A stretch of DNA of 64,000 nt, taken from contig JAXGNN010000002.1 of assembly GCA_040767925.1 (NCBI GenBank), positions 186,001-250,000 on the forward strand. Reading direction: 5' to 3'. The stretch's first letter is position 1. Each line of letters begins with the position of its first letter. Shown here in pieces: positions 16,715 to 25,616 of this stretch. A program made the translations under genes and the position numbers. Under the pieces are notes generated by a model. That model was not told the DNA's origin. It did no database searches and saw nothing but the letters and a program-made list of their open reading frames with translations. This DNA comes from Phil1 sp040767925 (GTDB taxonomy: Bacteria > Bacillota > Clostridia > Christensenellales > CAG-138).

Positions 16715-18078
16715 GCTTCTTCCCTGATCATGTCCTTCAAATCGCGAATGGAATGGTCCGCCGCCGTGACGAGGATGACCGTGTCCCCCTTCTGCAGCAC
16801 GTCGCCGCCCGAGGGGATGATGACCTTGCGCGCGCGGATGATGCACGCGATGAGTACGCCGTCCTTAAGCTGCAGGCGGTGGAGCGGCGTATCGAGGAAG
16901 GCGCAGTCCCCCTTGACGGAGAACTCGAGCGCCTCGGCCTTGCCATCGACGATGCGATAAAGCGTGACCACGCTGCCGCCCGAGGTGTTTTCCATCGCGC
17001 GCACGTAGCGCACGATCTCGTTCGCGGTCAGGAGCTTGGGGCTCACGATGCTCTCGATCCCCATGCCCGCGTAGACCTCGCTGTATTCCGTGCGGCTGAT
17101 CTTGGTGACGCTCTTGGGGACGCCGATGTAGTTCGCGAACATGGAAATGATGAGGTTCTCCTCATCCATGCCCGTGAGCGTGACGACCGCGTCCATGGAG
17201 CGGATGCCCTCGGAAAGCAAAAGCTCCTTCTCGGTGCCGTTGCCGTTGATGACGGTGGCGTCGGGTACGCTCTGCGAGAGCGCCTTGCAGCGCTCCAGCT
17301 CCTTTTCGATGACGACGGGCTTCGCCTTGCTCTTTAAAAGCAGTTGCGCGAGGTATTCCGCGGTCCTGCTGCCGCCCACGATCATCACGCGCTGCGCCTT
17401 GGGCGCGTAAACGCCCAGGTGCTTGATGAGGCGCACGAGATCGGCGGCGTCGGCCGCGATGGTGATCTTATCGCCCGCCTGGAGCGTGAAGTCGCCCTTG
17501 GGAATGGTGATTTCGCCCTCGCGCTCCACGGCGCAGACGAGCGCGTTCACGTTGGCGATCGCCCGGAACTGGCCGAGCGACTTGCCGGAGAGCGGGTTGT
17601 TCTGTTTGAGCTTGAGCTCCACCAGCTCCACGCTGCCCTTGGCGAACGAGTCGCGCTTGAGGAACGTGGGGAACTGCAGCAGCCGGAAGATCTCCAGCGC
17701 CGCGGCCTTCTCGGGATTGATGACCATGGAGAGGCCCAGTTCGTCCTTTAAAAAGCGGATCTGCTGATCGTACTGGGGGTTGCGCACGCGCGCGATGGTG
17801 CGCCGGCAGCCGAGCTTCTTCGCCACGATGCAGCAAAGCAGGTTGATTTCGTCGCCCGAGGTGGCGGCGATGAGAAGGTCGCTCGTGCCCACGCCCGCCT
17901 CGCGCTGCACCTCCACGCTCACGCCGTTGCCGTCCACCACGGCGACGTCGAGCGCTTCCTGGCTTTCCATGAGGATGCGCCTGTTGGAATCGATCACGAC
18001 GATGTCGTGCCCCTCTTCGGAAAGCTGTTTTGTAAGGGTATATCCCACCTTGCCGTCGCCAACGATGACGATTTTCAT
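16711..18078 (-). CDS. trkA: Trk system potassium uptake regulator TrkA
   Basis: 455 residues, two repeats of RCK_N plus RCK_C. The nucleotide-binding motifs are MKIVIVGDGKVGYTLTKQL at the start and VMIVGGSRTAEYLAQLL at about residue 230. The cytoplasmic ring it forms gates TrkH in response to NAD(H)/ATP. A GAGG ribosome site and a good promoter precede it; trkH follows with a 4-base overlap. Confidence 0.94.
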   Translation of the reverse strand: MKIVIVGDGKVGYTLTKQLSEEGHDIVVIDSNRRILMESQEALDVAVVDGNGVSVEVQREAGVGTSDLLIAATSGDEINLLCCIVAKKLGCRRTIARVRNPQYDQQIRFLKDELGLSMVINPEKAAALEIFRLLQFPTFLKRDSFAKGSVELVELKLKQNNPLSGKSLGQFRAIANVNALVCAVEREGEITIPKGDFTLQAGDKITIAADAADLVRLIKHLGVYAPKAQRVMIVGGSRTAEYLAQLLLKSKAKPVVIEKELERCKALSQSVPDATVINGNGTEKELLLSEGIRSMDAVVTLTGMDEENLIISMFANYIGVPKSVTKISRTEYSEVYAGMGIESIVSPKLLTANEIVRYVRAMENTSGGSVVTLYRIVDGKAEALEFSVKGDCAFLDTPLHRLQLKDGVLIACIIRARKVIIPSGGDVLQKGDTVILVTAADHSIRDLKDMIREEA

Positions 18079-18123
18079 ATGTTTCCTCTGTTTCTTCTCG
18101 CTCTTCTTGCGGTATTTGCGTAC

Positions 18124-18151
18124 ATTATACTATGTCGCAGGGATTTGGCAA
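18124..18151 (-). promoter_or_regulatory. Promoter of trkA-trkH
   Basis: Minus strand: -35 TTGCCA (18151-18146), 16-base spacer, -10 TATAAT (18129-18124), about 45 bases before the trkA start. It lies in the short gap after the smr stop codon. Confidence 0.75.
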
Positions 18152-18167
18152 TCCCCCGCGGCCTTCG

Positions 18168-18416
18168 CTAGAATTCGCGCAGCACAAGCTCCGTAACGCC
18201 CGGGTTGAGGCCCGTTTCGACGCGCAGCACGCGCGGGGCGCCCGCGAACTCGGCGCGCACCATGTCGCGCAGCTCCGTGCCGCGGTTATAGCCGTGGACG
18301 ACGCGTATGCGAAAAACGGACCCGTCGCATTTTCTGAGCGCCGCGAGAATCGCGAGCCGCGCCTGCGCCTTGGTTTTTCCGTGGACGTCCACGCGTACAA
18401 TGCCGGAATTTACCAT
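18168..18416 (-). CDS. Stand-alone Smr domain protein
   Basis: 82 residues, a single Smr (small MutS-related) domain: VDVHGKTKAQARLAILAAL, then IRVVHGYNRGTELRDMVR with the conserved HGxGxGxLr-type loop (here HGYNRGTEL). Smr domains have nicking endonuclease or nucleic-acid-binding activity, often on stalled-ribosome mRNA or branched DNA. Lacks MutS2 parts. GGAGGG site before the ATG and an extended -10 (TGATATAAT, 18446-18438) upstream. Confidence 0.85.
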   Translation of the reverse strand: MVNSGIVRVDVHGKTKAQARLAILAALRKCDGSVFRIRVVHGYNRGTELRDMVRAEFAGAPRVLRVETGLNPGVTELVLREF

Positions 18417-18585
18417 CCCCCGTCCCTCCGCCGGGGGATTATATCACAAAGAAATAAATCCCGATAGCTTATTTTCTAAAATGTGATAGAATATATTCGC
18501 CGCGCCGCAGACGGCGCGTGAAGAGCGGATCGCGCCCGGGAACGAAGCGCTTTTTTTCGGCGCCGGGGCAGCCGCGCGGAGGGAT

Positions 18586-19959
18586 ATGGCCGCCAGAAAC
18601 TACGAGATGGATATGACGGAGGGGCCGCTGTTCAATCAGCTCATGCGCTTCTCCCTGCCCGTGATACTCACAGGCTTGCTCCAATTCCTTTACAGCGCGG
18701 CGGACATGATCGTCGCGGGAAAATTCGCGGGCAAGGAGGCGCTCGCGGCGGTCGGCTCGACGGGCTCGATCATCAACCTGACCGTGGCGCTCTTCCTCGG
18801 CGTGTCGGTGGGGGTCAGCGTCGCCGTGGCGCAGCATTACGGCGCGAAGGACTTCGACAAGGTCTCGAAAACCGTGCACACGGCGATCCTCATCGCGCTC
18901 ATCGGCGGCGTGGCGCTCGGCGCGTTCGGCTTTTTCATGAGCCGCACTTTCCTTATCTGGATGGACTCCCCCGCGGACGTCATCGACCAGGCGGCGCTCT
19001 ACATGCGCATCTATTTCCTGGGTCTTCCCATGCTCATGCTCTATAACTTCGGCAGCTCGGTGCTGCGCGCGGTGGGCGACACAAAGCGTCCCATGTACTT
19101 CCTCATCATCGCGAGCGTCGTGCATATCGGCCTCAATCTGCTGATGGTCATCGGCTTCGGCCTCGGCGTGGCGGGCGTCGCCATCGCGACGGTCGCGTCC
19201 CAGGCGCTCTCGGCGGCGCTCGTCTTCAACTGCCTCATGCACACGCAGGGCCCGTGCCGGCTTTATCCGAAAAAGCTCGCCGTCGACTGGAACCGGCTTG
19301 GCGAGATGATGCGCATCGGCCTCCCCGCGGGGCTGCAGAGCGCCATCTTCTCCGTCTCCAACGTGCTCATACAGTCCTCGATCAACTCGTTCGGCTCCAT
19401 CGCCATGGCGGGCAATTCCGCCGCGGCGAACCTCGAGAACTTCATCTATATCTCCATGAACAGCGTGTCTCAGTCCGCCCTCACGTTCGTGAGCCAGAAC
19501 GTCGGCGCGAAGAAATATGGGCGCATCGGGGCGTCCGTGCGCTACTGCAACCTGCTCGTGTTCGCGGTGGCGGCCGTCACGGGCGCCGTCATCCTCCTGT
19601 TCCGGACGGGCCTGCTCTCGCTCTATAACGCGGACGCGAGCGTCATCGCCTACGGCGGCACGAGGCTGCTCATCATCGGCCCGGCGTATTTCCTCTGCGG
19701 CATCATGGAGGTCTATACGGGCGGCCTTCGCGGCATGGGGCGCTCTCTCACGCCCATGCTCGTGTCCATCTTCGGCGCGTGCGTGCTGCGCATCGCCTGG
19801 CTGATGACGGTGTTCGCCCATTTTCAGACGATCGCCTCGATCTATATCTCCTACCCCGTCTCCTGGCTCGTGACGCTCACGATCCAGATGATCTGCTTCA
19901 ATATCGTCAAAAAACGCGTCGTCGCCGCGGGGGAGATCGCCCCGATCGTCGCGGCGTAA
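18586..19959 (+). CDS. MATE family efflux transporter
   Basis: 457 residues with about twelve hydrophobic helices in two MatE halves. It opens with EMDMTEGPLFNQLMRFSLPVILTGLLQFLYSAADMIVAGKFAGKEALAAVGSTG, the usual start of NorM/MepA-like proteins. Exports drugs or cationic metabolites in exchange for Na+ or H+. Start at 18586 has GGAGGG close before it; the ATG seven codons in is a possible alternative. An extended -10 (TGATAGAAT, 18484-18492) serves it, divergent from smr. Confidence 0.93.
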   Translation: MAARNYEMDMTEGPLFNQLMRFSLPVILTGLLQFLYSAADMIVAGKFAGKEALAAVGSTGSIINLTVALFLGVSVGVSVAVAQHYGAKDFDKVSKTVHTAILIALIGGVALGAFGFFMSRTFLIWMDSPADVIDQAALYMRIYFLGLPMLMLYNFGSSVLRAVGDTKRPMYFLIIASVVHIGLNLLMVIGFGLGVAGVAIATVASQALSAALVFNCLMHTQGPCRLYPKKLAVDWNRLGEMMRIGLPAGLQSAIFSVSNVLIQSSINSFGSIAMAGNSAAANLENFIYISMNSVSQSALTFVSQNVGAKKYGRIGASVRYCNLLVFAVAAVTGAVILLFRTGLLSLYNADASVIAYGGTRLLIIGPAYFLCGIMEVYTGGLRGMGRSLTPMLVSIFGACVLRIAWLMTVFAHFQTIASIYISYPVSWLVTLTIQMICFNIVKKRVVAAGEIAPIVAA

Positions 19960-20009
19960 GCCGGGAAAGGCGGCCAAGAGGCTGCGTCGCATCCCCGCGC
20001 GGGGAGCGC

Positions 20010-21311
20010 TCAGTATATCGGCTCGAATTTCAGCGCGAAGGCATACGAGCGCGGCCTCCAATCGCCGATTTCAAGCGCGTCCTGCCGCTGCGTAGGCATC
20101 TCGAAGCAAAGCTGGATTTCCTCATTCAGGATTTCGTTCGCATGATAGGGCATCCCCATTTCCCAGCAGGCGCTGTACACGCGTTCCTCCCCGAAGGCGA
20201 ACCATGTCGGCAAAACGCGCGTCACAGAGAGGTCCACCCCGATATGATGCGCTTTCCCGCGGATGACGAGGCGGATGTCGGATAGATCGCTGCGCTGCTC
20301 CAAAGCCGCGTCAAATCCTTCCTCGAGGATGAAATCCCCCGCGACCCGAAGGATGTTCCCTTTCACGGTAAGCTCCGTAAGCGCAAACGTCAAACCGTCC
20401 AAGGTTGTTTTCGTGTCGCCGACGCTGCGGCAGGCGTATCCCGCGGGAAGCGCTTCGCGAAGCGCCTGCGCCTCGAGGAGCCATTCTTCAGCCTCCTCGT
20501 CTGTTTGCGGGAAGGTCGGCGCCCAGGAATCCCAGCGCGTGCGGAATACGAAGTTCGCGTCGTCGAGCCTGATCTCCACGAGCGACTCCTCCGGGAGCCC
20601 TGTCCGGCTGCGCGAAAGCATCACGGTGTAGATGCCGTACTGCTCGTTTTTGTCCTGCTCGAGCGGATATGTATTGAGGAAAACATCCTCGGGATAACCG
20701 TCGTAATAAACTTTGATCTCGCGCTGTGAAAACGGCGTCTTCCCGGGCGCGGCGAAGCCGAGCATCATTTCCTCGCCACCTCTGTGCAATACGCAATCGG
20801 AAAAGATGATGCCCTCGCTTTCCATGCAGGCGCGCGTGCCGCCCTGCGGGAGGAACCTCTTCGCGATGAAACTGTAATAGGTCCACAGAAAATCGCTGTA
20901 GGTATCGTCTTCCCCCGCTTCCCCCTCGCCCGCGGCGTCTTCCCGCACAAACGCCGCGAACTCCGCGTAGATGGCTGCGGCGGCGTTGCCGAAAACGTTG
21001 CGGAATTTTCGCCCGTCCGGCGCGGAAAGCGGGGCGATGGGCAGCTCGGGGACATCCTCCATGGCGGCGGGCCAAGCGGTCTCCGGCAGGGGCGTCGTCG
21101 GCGCGGGCGTATGCGGCGCGGGCGCCTCCGATACCGCCGTAAACTGCGGCGTCGGAGACGGCTGCAAAGTCTCCGGCAGCGTCGGCGACGGCGTCGTGTT
21201 GATCGCGGCGGGTTCCGGCGAATGCGCCTCAACATCCAAAGGCGCCGCACAACCCGCGAGCAGGGTCACGGCCAAACATATGGCAAGCAAACGTACAAAC
21301 GGCTTTCCCAT
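20010..21311 (-). CDS. Predicted lipoprotein of unknown function
   Basis: 433 residues. Signal peptide with lipobox LLAGC (Cys at ~21), then a ~70-residue Thr/Pro-rich spacer typical of proteins that cross the Gram-positive wall, and a globular part with alternating charged/aromatic strands. No enzyme motif recognised. -10 TATAAT (21409-21404) with TTCATT 16 bases upstream gives a promoter about 95 bases before the start. Function unknown; surface-attached location is well supported. Confidence 0.75.
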   Translation of the reverse strand: MGKPFVRLLAICLAVTLLAGCAAPLDVEAHSPEPAAINTTPSPTLPETLQPSPTPQFTAVSEAPAPHTPAPTTPLPETAWPAAMEDVPELPIAPLSAPDGRKFRNVFGNAAAAIYAEFAAFVREDAAGEGEAGEDDTYSDFLWTYYSFIAKRFLPQGGTRACMESEGIIFSDCVLHRGGEEMMLGFAAPGKTPFSQREIKVYYDGYPEDVFLNTYPLEQDKNEQYGIYTVMLSRSRTGLPEESLVEIRLDDANFVFRTRWDSWAPTFPQTDEEAEEWLLEAQALREALPAGYACRSVGDTKTTLDGLTFALTELTVKGNILRVAGDFILEEGFDAALEQRSDLSDIRLVIRGKAHHIGVDLSVTRVLPTWFAFGEERVYSACWEMGMPYHANEILNEEIQLCFEMPTQRQDALEIGDWRPRSYAFALKFEPIY

Positions 21312-21488
21312 AACAGCGTTCCTCCCCGCGGATGACTCCGCTTCCCGATACGGCCTATTTGATTTCGCAGAATCTGAACGGCGGCAGATCGGCCGCCCTT
21401 ATCATTATAGTTGATAATTTATGGAAATGAAGTTCATTTTCATTGCGGAGCCGTAAATATTCTGTAAATAACCTCCACCCAAACGAAA

Positions 21489-21506
21489 GCGGCGCTCCCG
21501 CGCCGC
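21489..21506 (-). terminator. Terminator after the AlkZ-related gene
   Basis: GCGGCGC / GCGCCGC stem with four-base loop, followed on the minus strand by TTTCGTTT, 19 bases after the stop at 21525. Confidence 0.7.
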
Positions 21507-21524
21507 CCGGCAAATCGATTGATT

Positions 21525-22199
21525 TCACGCCCGCACGAGCCTCTCCAACCGCTTCTCCGGCGCGCCGGGGCAGAGTTCCCGCGCGCGGGAGAGGATGCGC
21601 GCCTTCGCCTCCAGGGGCGGGATTTTTCCGGCCTCCTCCACGAAGTCCGCGCCGAACACCTGCTCGGTGAGCGCGTAGGTCGCGAGGCCCCAGCCGTAGG
21701 GCCTGCCGAAGCGGTCGATCGCGTAGCCGAAGCTCGCGGTCGTGACGAAGGTCGTCATCTGCAGCCTGGCGATTTCCGCGTCGAAGCCGCCGCCCTCCCC
21801 CTTGCCGCCGAAGCCGCAGAGGCGCTTCAGCTCCGTGCTTACCATGGGGCCGCGCTCCGCGAGCGCGTCGTAGATGCGCCTCGCCTTGTACGAGGCGCGG
21901 CCATCCTCGTAATAGCCCTCGAAATCGTACCCGTCCCGGCGGAAACCGATGAAATCGGGCAGCCACGCCCGGCTCACGAAGCCCGCGAGCCGGTTGAACA
22001 GCTTGCCGTAGGCGTAGCGGCCGATCCCCTGCCCCTTCCACTCCCACGGGCCGTCGACGCCCTCCGAAAACCAGCGCTCGCGCGGTACGTATTTCTTGAG
22101 TGTGAACCCTTCTACGGGGCTTTCGAGGAAGGGGACGAACCCGAGCTCGTCCACGAGGTCCGCGAGCTCCGCCGCGGACGCGATCTGCTTTACTTCCAT
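21525..22199 (-). CDS. AlkZ/YcaQ-related winged-helix protein
   Basis: 224 residues. Conserved-looking block RAWLPDFIGFRRDGYDFEGYYEDGRAS followed by KARRIYDALAERGPMVSTELKRLCGF, a winged-helix-like segment, then DAEIARLQMTTFVTTASFGYAIDRFGRPYGWGLATY. This resembles the AlkZ-related group, distant relatives of the YcaQ/AlkZ glycosylases, but the HTH_42 catalytic motif (QxQ) is not seen. DNA-repair activity should not be assumed. Monocistronic. Confidence 0.65.
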   Translation of the reverse strand: MEVKQIASAAELADLVDELGFVPFLESPVEGFTLKKYVPRERWFSEGVDGPWEWKGQGIGRYAYGKLFNRLAGFVSRAWLPDFIGFRRDGYDFEGYYEDGRASYKARRIYDALAERGPMVSTELKRLCGFGGKGEGGGFDAEIARLQMTTFVTTASFGYAIDRFGRPYGWGLATYALTEQVFGADFVEEAGKIPPLEAKARILSRARELCPGAPEKRLERLVRA

Positions 22200-22344
22200 T
22201 TCTTCATGCCTTTTTGTCTTTATCGTCGCGCCGAAAGCCCTCCGCCGGACGGCCGGAGCCCGCGTTTCCCATCAATCATACCGCAAAACCGCCAAAAAGC
22301 GCAACGGGCGCGCCGAAACGCCGCCTTCCGGCGAAAATGCGTAT

Positions 22345-22373
22345 TTCAATCCGGCCTTTGGGAATGTTATAAT
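22345..22373 (+). promoter_or_regulatory. Promoter of the LOG-family gene
   Basis: Extended -10 TGTTATAAT (-10 at 22368-22373) with a weak -35 TTCAAT 17 bases upstream; 38 bases before the ATG. Confidence 0.65.
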
Positions 22374-22411
22374 AAATTGGAAGAATACGTAAGCTTCATT
22401 GAGGGGGATCG

Positions 22412-23020
22412 ATGCGTCGGGTATGCATTTTCGCGGCCTCGTCGGCCACGCTGGACCGGGTCTATACGGACGCCGCGTTCGAATTGGGCGCTCTGTTCGC
22501 GGATCATGGGATCGAGCTGGTGTTCGGCGGAGGGCGCACGGGCCTGATGGGTGCCTGCGCGCGTGGGGTCAAAAGCCGCGGCGGGCGCGTGACGGGCGTG
22601 ATCCCCGAAAAGCTCAACGTGGCCGGCATCGCGTTTGAAGGGTGCGACGAACTGATCGTCACCCCCGACATGCACGCCAGGAAGGCTACCATGGAGCGCA
22701 TCAGCGACGCCTTCGTCGCGCTGCCCGGCGGCATGGGCACGCTCGAGGAGCTGATGGAAGTGCTCACGCTCAACCAGCTCGGTTACTTATGCGCCCCGGT
22801 GGTGATACTCAACCTCGAAGGCTTTTACGACGCGCTCACGGCGCAGCTTACAACCTTCGTCGAACGCGGCTTCATGGATGAAAGGTGCCTCTGCCTCTAT
22901 ACGGGCGCCCGTACGCCCCGGGAGGCGCTCGACAAGCTGCTCGCCTTCCAGGCGCCGCAGCTCCCCGACAAGATAAGGGATGCGATAAAGAACGATGAAA
23001 AAGGCGAAGAACGCGATTGA
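22412..23020 (+). CDS. LOG-family Rossmann protein (TIGR00730), nucleoside 5'-monophosphate phosphoribohydrolase-like
   Basis: 202 residues, family length. Motifs: LVFGGGRTGLMGACARG near the start and ALPGGMGTLEELMEVLTLNQLG, the PGGxGTxxE signature of lysine decarboxylase-like/LOG proteins. These hydrolyse adenosine or cytokinin 5'-monophosphates to free base and ribose-5-phosphate. The biological role in bacteria is often nucleotide salvage. Overlaps the next gene by 26 bases. Confidence 0.9.
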   Translation: MRRVCIFAASSATLDRVYTDAAFELGALFADHGIELVFGGGRTGLMGACARGVKSRGGRVTGVIPEKLNVAGIAFEGCDELIVTPDMHARKATMERISDAFVALPGGMGTLEELMEVLTLNQLGYLCAPVVILNLEGFYDALTAQLTTFVERGFMDERCLCLYTGARTPREALDKLLAFQAPQLPDKIRDAIKNDEKGEERD

Positions 23021-23399
23021 TATCATGGTCTGCGTGACGGGCCAGCGCTCGTGCGACCGGCTCATGGCGCGCGGCGCGGAGCGCGCGGCGGAGGCGGGCG
23101 GCGGCGCGCGCCTGCACGTCGTCCACTGCGTGGAGACCGGGCGCAAATTCATGAACGCAACCTTCGAATCGGACGCGATCGAATACCTGTTCACGGCGGC
23201 GCAGCTTGCGGGCGCGGACCTCTCGCTGCTGCGCGCCGAAAACGTGGACGACGCGCTCGTAACCTACGCGACAGAGCACGACGTGGACCTCATCATACTC
23301 GGCGAGGGCTCAGCCGGCATGCCCATGAAGGACCACATCGCCATGCGGCTGCAAAGGCGCCTCCCCGGCGTGCGGTTCGACATCGTCCCGTCCAAATAA
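22995..23399 (+). CDS. Universal stress protein-like (UspA fold)
   Basis: 134 residues. N-terminal IDIMVCVTGQRSCDRLMARGAERA, a VENVDDALVTYATEHDVDLIILGEGSAG segment and C-terminal LPGVRFDIVPSK fit the Usp/KdpD-Usp fold. The classic ATP-binding G-x2-G-x9-G-S/T loop is reduced, so nucleotide binding is doubtful. Starts within the end of the LOG gene, hence co-translated. Confidence 0.75.
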   Translation: MKKAKNAIDIMVCVTGQRSCDRLMARGAERAAEAGGGARLHVVHCVETGRKFMNATFESDAIEYLFTAAQLAGADLSLLRAENVDDALVTYATEHDVDLIILGEGSAGMPMKDHIAMRLQRRLPGVRFDIVPSK

Positions 23400-23427
23400 C
23401 AGTAAAAAAAGGGACGAAGCCGCTTTT

Positions 23428-23455
23428 TTGACAGCGGATACATTCGGCATACAAA
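23428..23455 (+). promoter_or_regulatory. Candidate promoter before udk
   Basis: -35 TTGACA (23428-23433), 16-base spacer, -10-like TACAAA (23450-23455), 15 bases before the start region. The -10 overlaps the ribosome-binding region, so the transcript would be nearly leaderless; moderate support only. Confidence 0.45.
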
Positions 23456-23470
23456 GGAGAAGCGCAAGGC

Positions 23471-24130
23471 ATGATAATCGTGGGCATCTGCGGCGCGAGC
23501 GGGAGCGGAAAGAGCACCCTTGCAAGGGAGATTTCCGAGTCCCTCACGTGCGAGACCGTCATCGTCGGGCAGGACTGCTATTACAGGAACCACAGCGAAC
23601 TGCCCTTCGAGGAGCGCGTCCACATCAATTATGACGAGCCGGACGCGTTCGATTACGACGAACTGATGCGCGACGTGACGGCGCTTTCCGAAGGCCGCCC
23701 CGTCGCCCGCAAGGGCTACGATTACGCCAACCACCAGCGCGCCGACACGGAGGAGCTGATACGGCCGCCGGACGTGCTCATCCTCGAGGGCATCCACATG
23801 TTCCGCGACCCGCGGCTCAACCGCGCGATGAGCCTCAAGGTCTACATGCACGTGGACAAGGACATTTGCCTGCTTCGCCGCATCAAGCGCGACATCCGCG
23901 CGCGCGGGCGCTCGATCGAGAACATCTCCGAGCAGTACCTCGCGACGGTGAAGCCCATGTACGAGGAATACATCAGCAAATACATCAACGACGCCGACTT
24001 CGCCGTCATGCGCGGCGGAAAAAACCGCATGGCGATCGACGCCATCAGCGCGTACATTTCGGCCAAGCTCCTCGCCGAGAAGTTCGAGCGGGAGAACGGC
24101 CGCAGCAGCGAACTGCCGGGGGGTAGATGA
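23471..24130 (+). CDS. udk: Uridine kinase
   Basis: 219 residues. P-loop GICGASGSGKST at residues 5-16, the substrate-binding GQDCYYRNHSELPFEERVHINYDEPDAFDYDEL, YDYANHQRADTEELIRPPDVLILEGIHMF, and LLRRIKRDIRARGRSIENISEQYLATVKPMYEEYI are all typical. Phosphorylates uridine and cytidine in pyrimidine salvage. Ribosome site AAAGGAG. Overlaps the next start by 4 bases. Confidence 0.95.
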   Translation: MIIVGICGASGSGKSTLAREISESLTCETVIVGQDCYYRNHSELPFEERVHINYDEPDAFDYDELMRDVTALSEGRPVARKGYDYANHQRADTEELIRPPDVLILEGIHMFRDPRLNRAMSLKVYMHVDKDICLLRRIKRDIRARGRSIENISEQYLATVKPMYEEYISKYINDADFAVMRGGKNRMAIDAISAYISAKLLAEKFERENGRSSELPGGR

Positions 24131-25350
24131 TGCAGGACATGAATCGAGACAGGGAAAGGGAAGCCCCGAAAAAGAAGTTCAACGAGCTTTGGAGCAACTC
24201 CAGGCGCGTTCTCTTGGTCGTGGCCTTCGGCGTCGGCCTGTTCGTGGCGCTCGAGCACCTCAGCGAGGTGATGGCGGCGATCCGGAAGTTCTTGGGCATC
24301 CTCGAGCCGGTGTTCCTCGGCATCGTCGTGGCGTTTCTGGCGAACATGCCGCTGACCTTTTTGGAGAAGCGCGTCTTCCATAAATGGAAGCGGCAGAAGC
24401 TGCGCCGCCTGCTCTCTACGCTGCTTTCGTTTTTGCTGATCGTCGCGATCCTCTCAGCGTTCTTCGTTTTGATCATCCCGCGCGTCGCCGGCAGCGTCGT
24501 TTCCCTGGCGGACGGCTTCGACGGCTACATCGGCTCCCTCACCGTCTGGGCGGACGACCTGTGGCAGCGGATCAACCTCTCCCCCGACACGGAAGAAAAG
24601 ATCCGCGCGTTCGCGGAGCGCTTCCTCTCCGGGTTCGACGAGTTCCTCTCGGGCGCGGTCAGCGCCGTCGTCAAAGCGACGATCAGCGTGCTCTCCTTCG
24701 CCGTGGACCTTCTCATCGCCTTCATCATCGGCTTCTACGCCTTGTATAACAAGGAGAAGCTGACTTTCGGCTGCAAGAAGTTCGTCGTCGCCGCTTTCAA
24801 CGAGGAGCGCGCGGAGCACATCATGGAAGTGAGCGAGCGCACCTATAAATCGCTGCACGACTATTTCTTCGGCATGATCGCGGAATGCAGCATACTCGGC
24901 TTGATGACGTACCTGATGATGGTGATCTTCGGCTTCCCCTACGCCGTGCTCATCAGCGTGATCGTGGGTATGTCGCAGATGATCCCCATACTCGGCCCCT
25001 GGTTTTCCGGAGCGGTGGGCGTGTTCATCATCTTTGTGACGAATCCGCCGCAGGCGCTCTGGTTCGCGCTCGCGATGTTCACGGTGCAGCAGATCGACGA
25101 CAACGTGGTCTATCCCCGCGTGGTGGGCAAGGCCGTGGGCCTCTCGGCCATCTGGGTGATGATCGCGGTCATACTCGGCGGCGGGCTCTTCGGGGTGGTG
25201 GGCATCATCCTGTGCGTGCCCATTATGGCCGTCGTCTACACGCTCGTGTCCGAATGGGTCAACCGCCGCGTGGAGGACAAGCGCTACGAAAAGGGCATGC
25301 GCAACACGCCCCCCACGGACGAGGAGATCAAGCGCATGACGGAACCGTAA
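24127..25350 (+). CDS. AI-2E family transporter (PerM/TqsA-like)
   Basis: 407 residues, about eight hydrophobic helices; the C-terminal half carries the family pattern (MSQMIPILGPWFSGAVGVFII, QQIDDNVVYPRVVGKAVGLSAIWVMIAVILGGGLFGVVGIILCVPIMAVVY). Members export autoinducer-2 or exchange small ions/solutes; the substrate is not determined here. ATGA overlap with udk. Confidence 0.9.
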   Translation: MMQDMNRDREREAPKKKFNELWSNSRRVLLVVAFGVGLFVALEHLSEVMAAIRKFLGILEPVFLGIVVAFLANMPLTFLEKRVFHKWKRQKLRRLLSTLLSFLLIVAILSAFFVLIIPRVAGSVVSLADGFDGYIGSLTVWADDLWQRINLSPDTEEKIRAFAERFLSGFDEFLSGAVSAVVKATISVLSFAVDLLIAFIIGFYALYNKEKLTFGCKKFVVAAFNEERAEHIMEVSERTYKSLHDYFFGMIAECSILGLMTYLMMVIFGFPYAVLISVIVGMSQMIPILGPWFSGAVGVFIIFVTNPPQALWFALAMFTVQQIDDNVVYPRVVGKAVGLSAIWVMIAVILGGGLFGVVGIILCVPIMAVVYTLVSEWVNRRVEDKRYEKGMRNTPPTDEEIKRMTEP

Positions 25351-25421
25351 GATTCCATCGCAGCCGATTCGAATACGCAGCCGCCCGACGGAGAAAAATA
25401 GCACCGAAGGGCGGTGATTTT

Positions 25422-25571
25422 ATGCCGAAGAAAAAGAAAACCAAAACGAAAAAGGCCGCCGAGGCCATGCGCAGGCAAGGCAGGGGCGACATCCCTTCCG
25501 ACGTACTGGGGAGCTACACGGGCACCGGACAGACGGACGACGCGCCCGTACAGGACGCGGACGATCTCTAG
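25422..25571 (+). CDS. Small conserved-type protein, 49 residues
   Basis: MPKKKKTKTKKAAEAMRRQG... ending PVQDADDL. Very basic N-terminus (about 20 residues), acidic C-terminus; no membrane helix. GGCGGTG before the ATG. Similar short proteins with a lysine-rich head and a DVLGSYTG...PVQDADDL tail are, from memory, common in Clostridia; function unknown. Lies in the gap between the AI-2E gene and the convergent peptidase gene. Confidence 0.7.
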   Translation: MPKKKKTKTKKAAEAMRRQGRGDIPSDVLGSYTGTGQTDDAPVQDADDL

Positions 25572-25616
25572 GCGGTCCGGGGATTCGGGCGGCCCCGCGC
25601 CGAAGCCGCCGCGGCG

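Noticed and set aside
18469..20061. 530-codon minus-strand ORF
   Set aside because: Antisense shadow of the MATE transporter; composition dominated by R, H, D and E as expected from GC-rich reverse frames.
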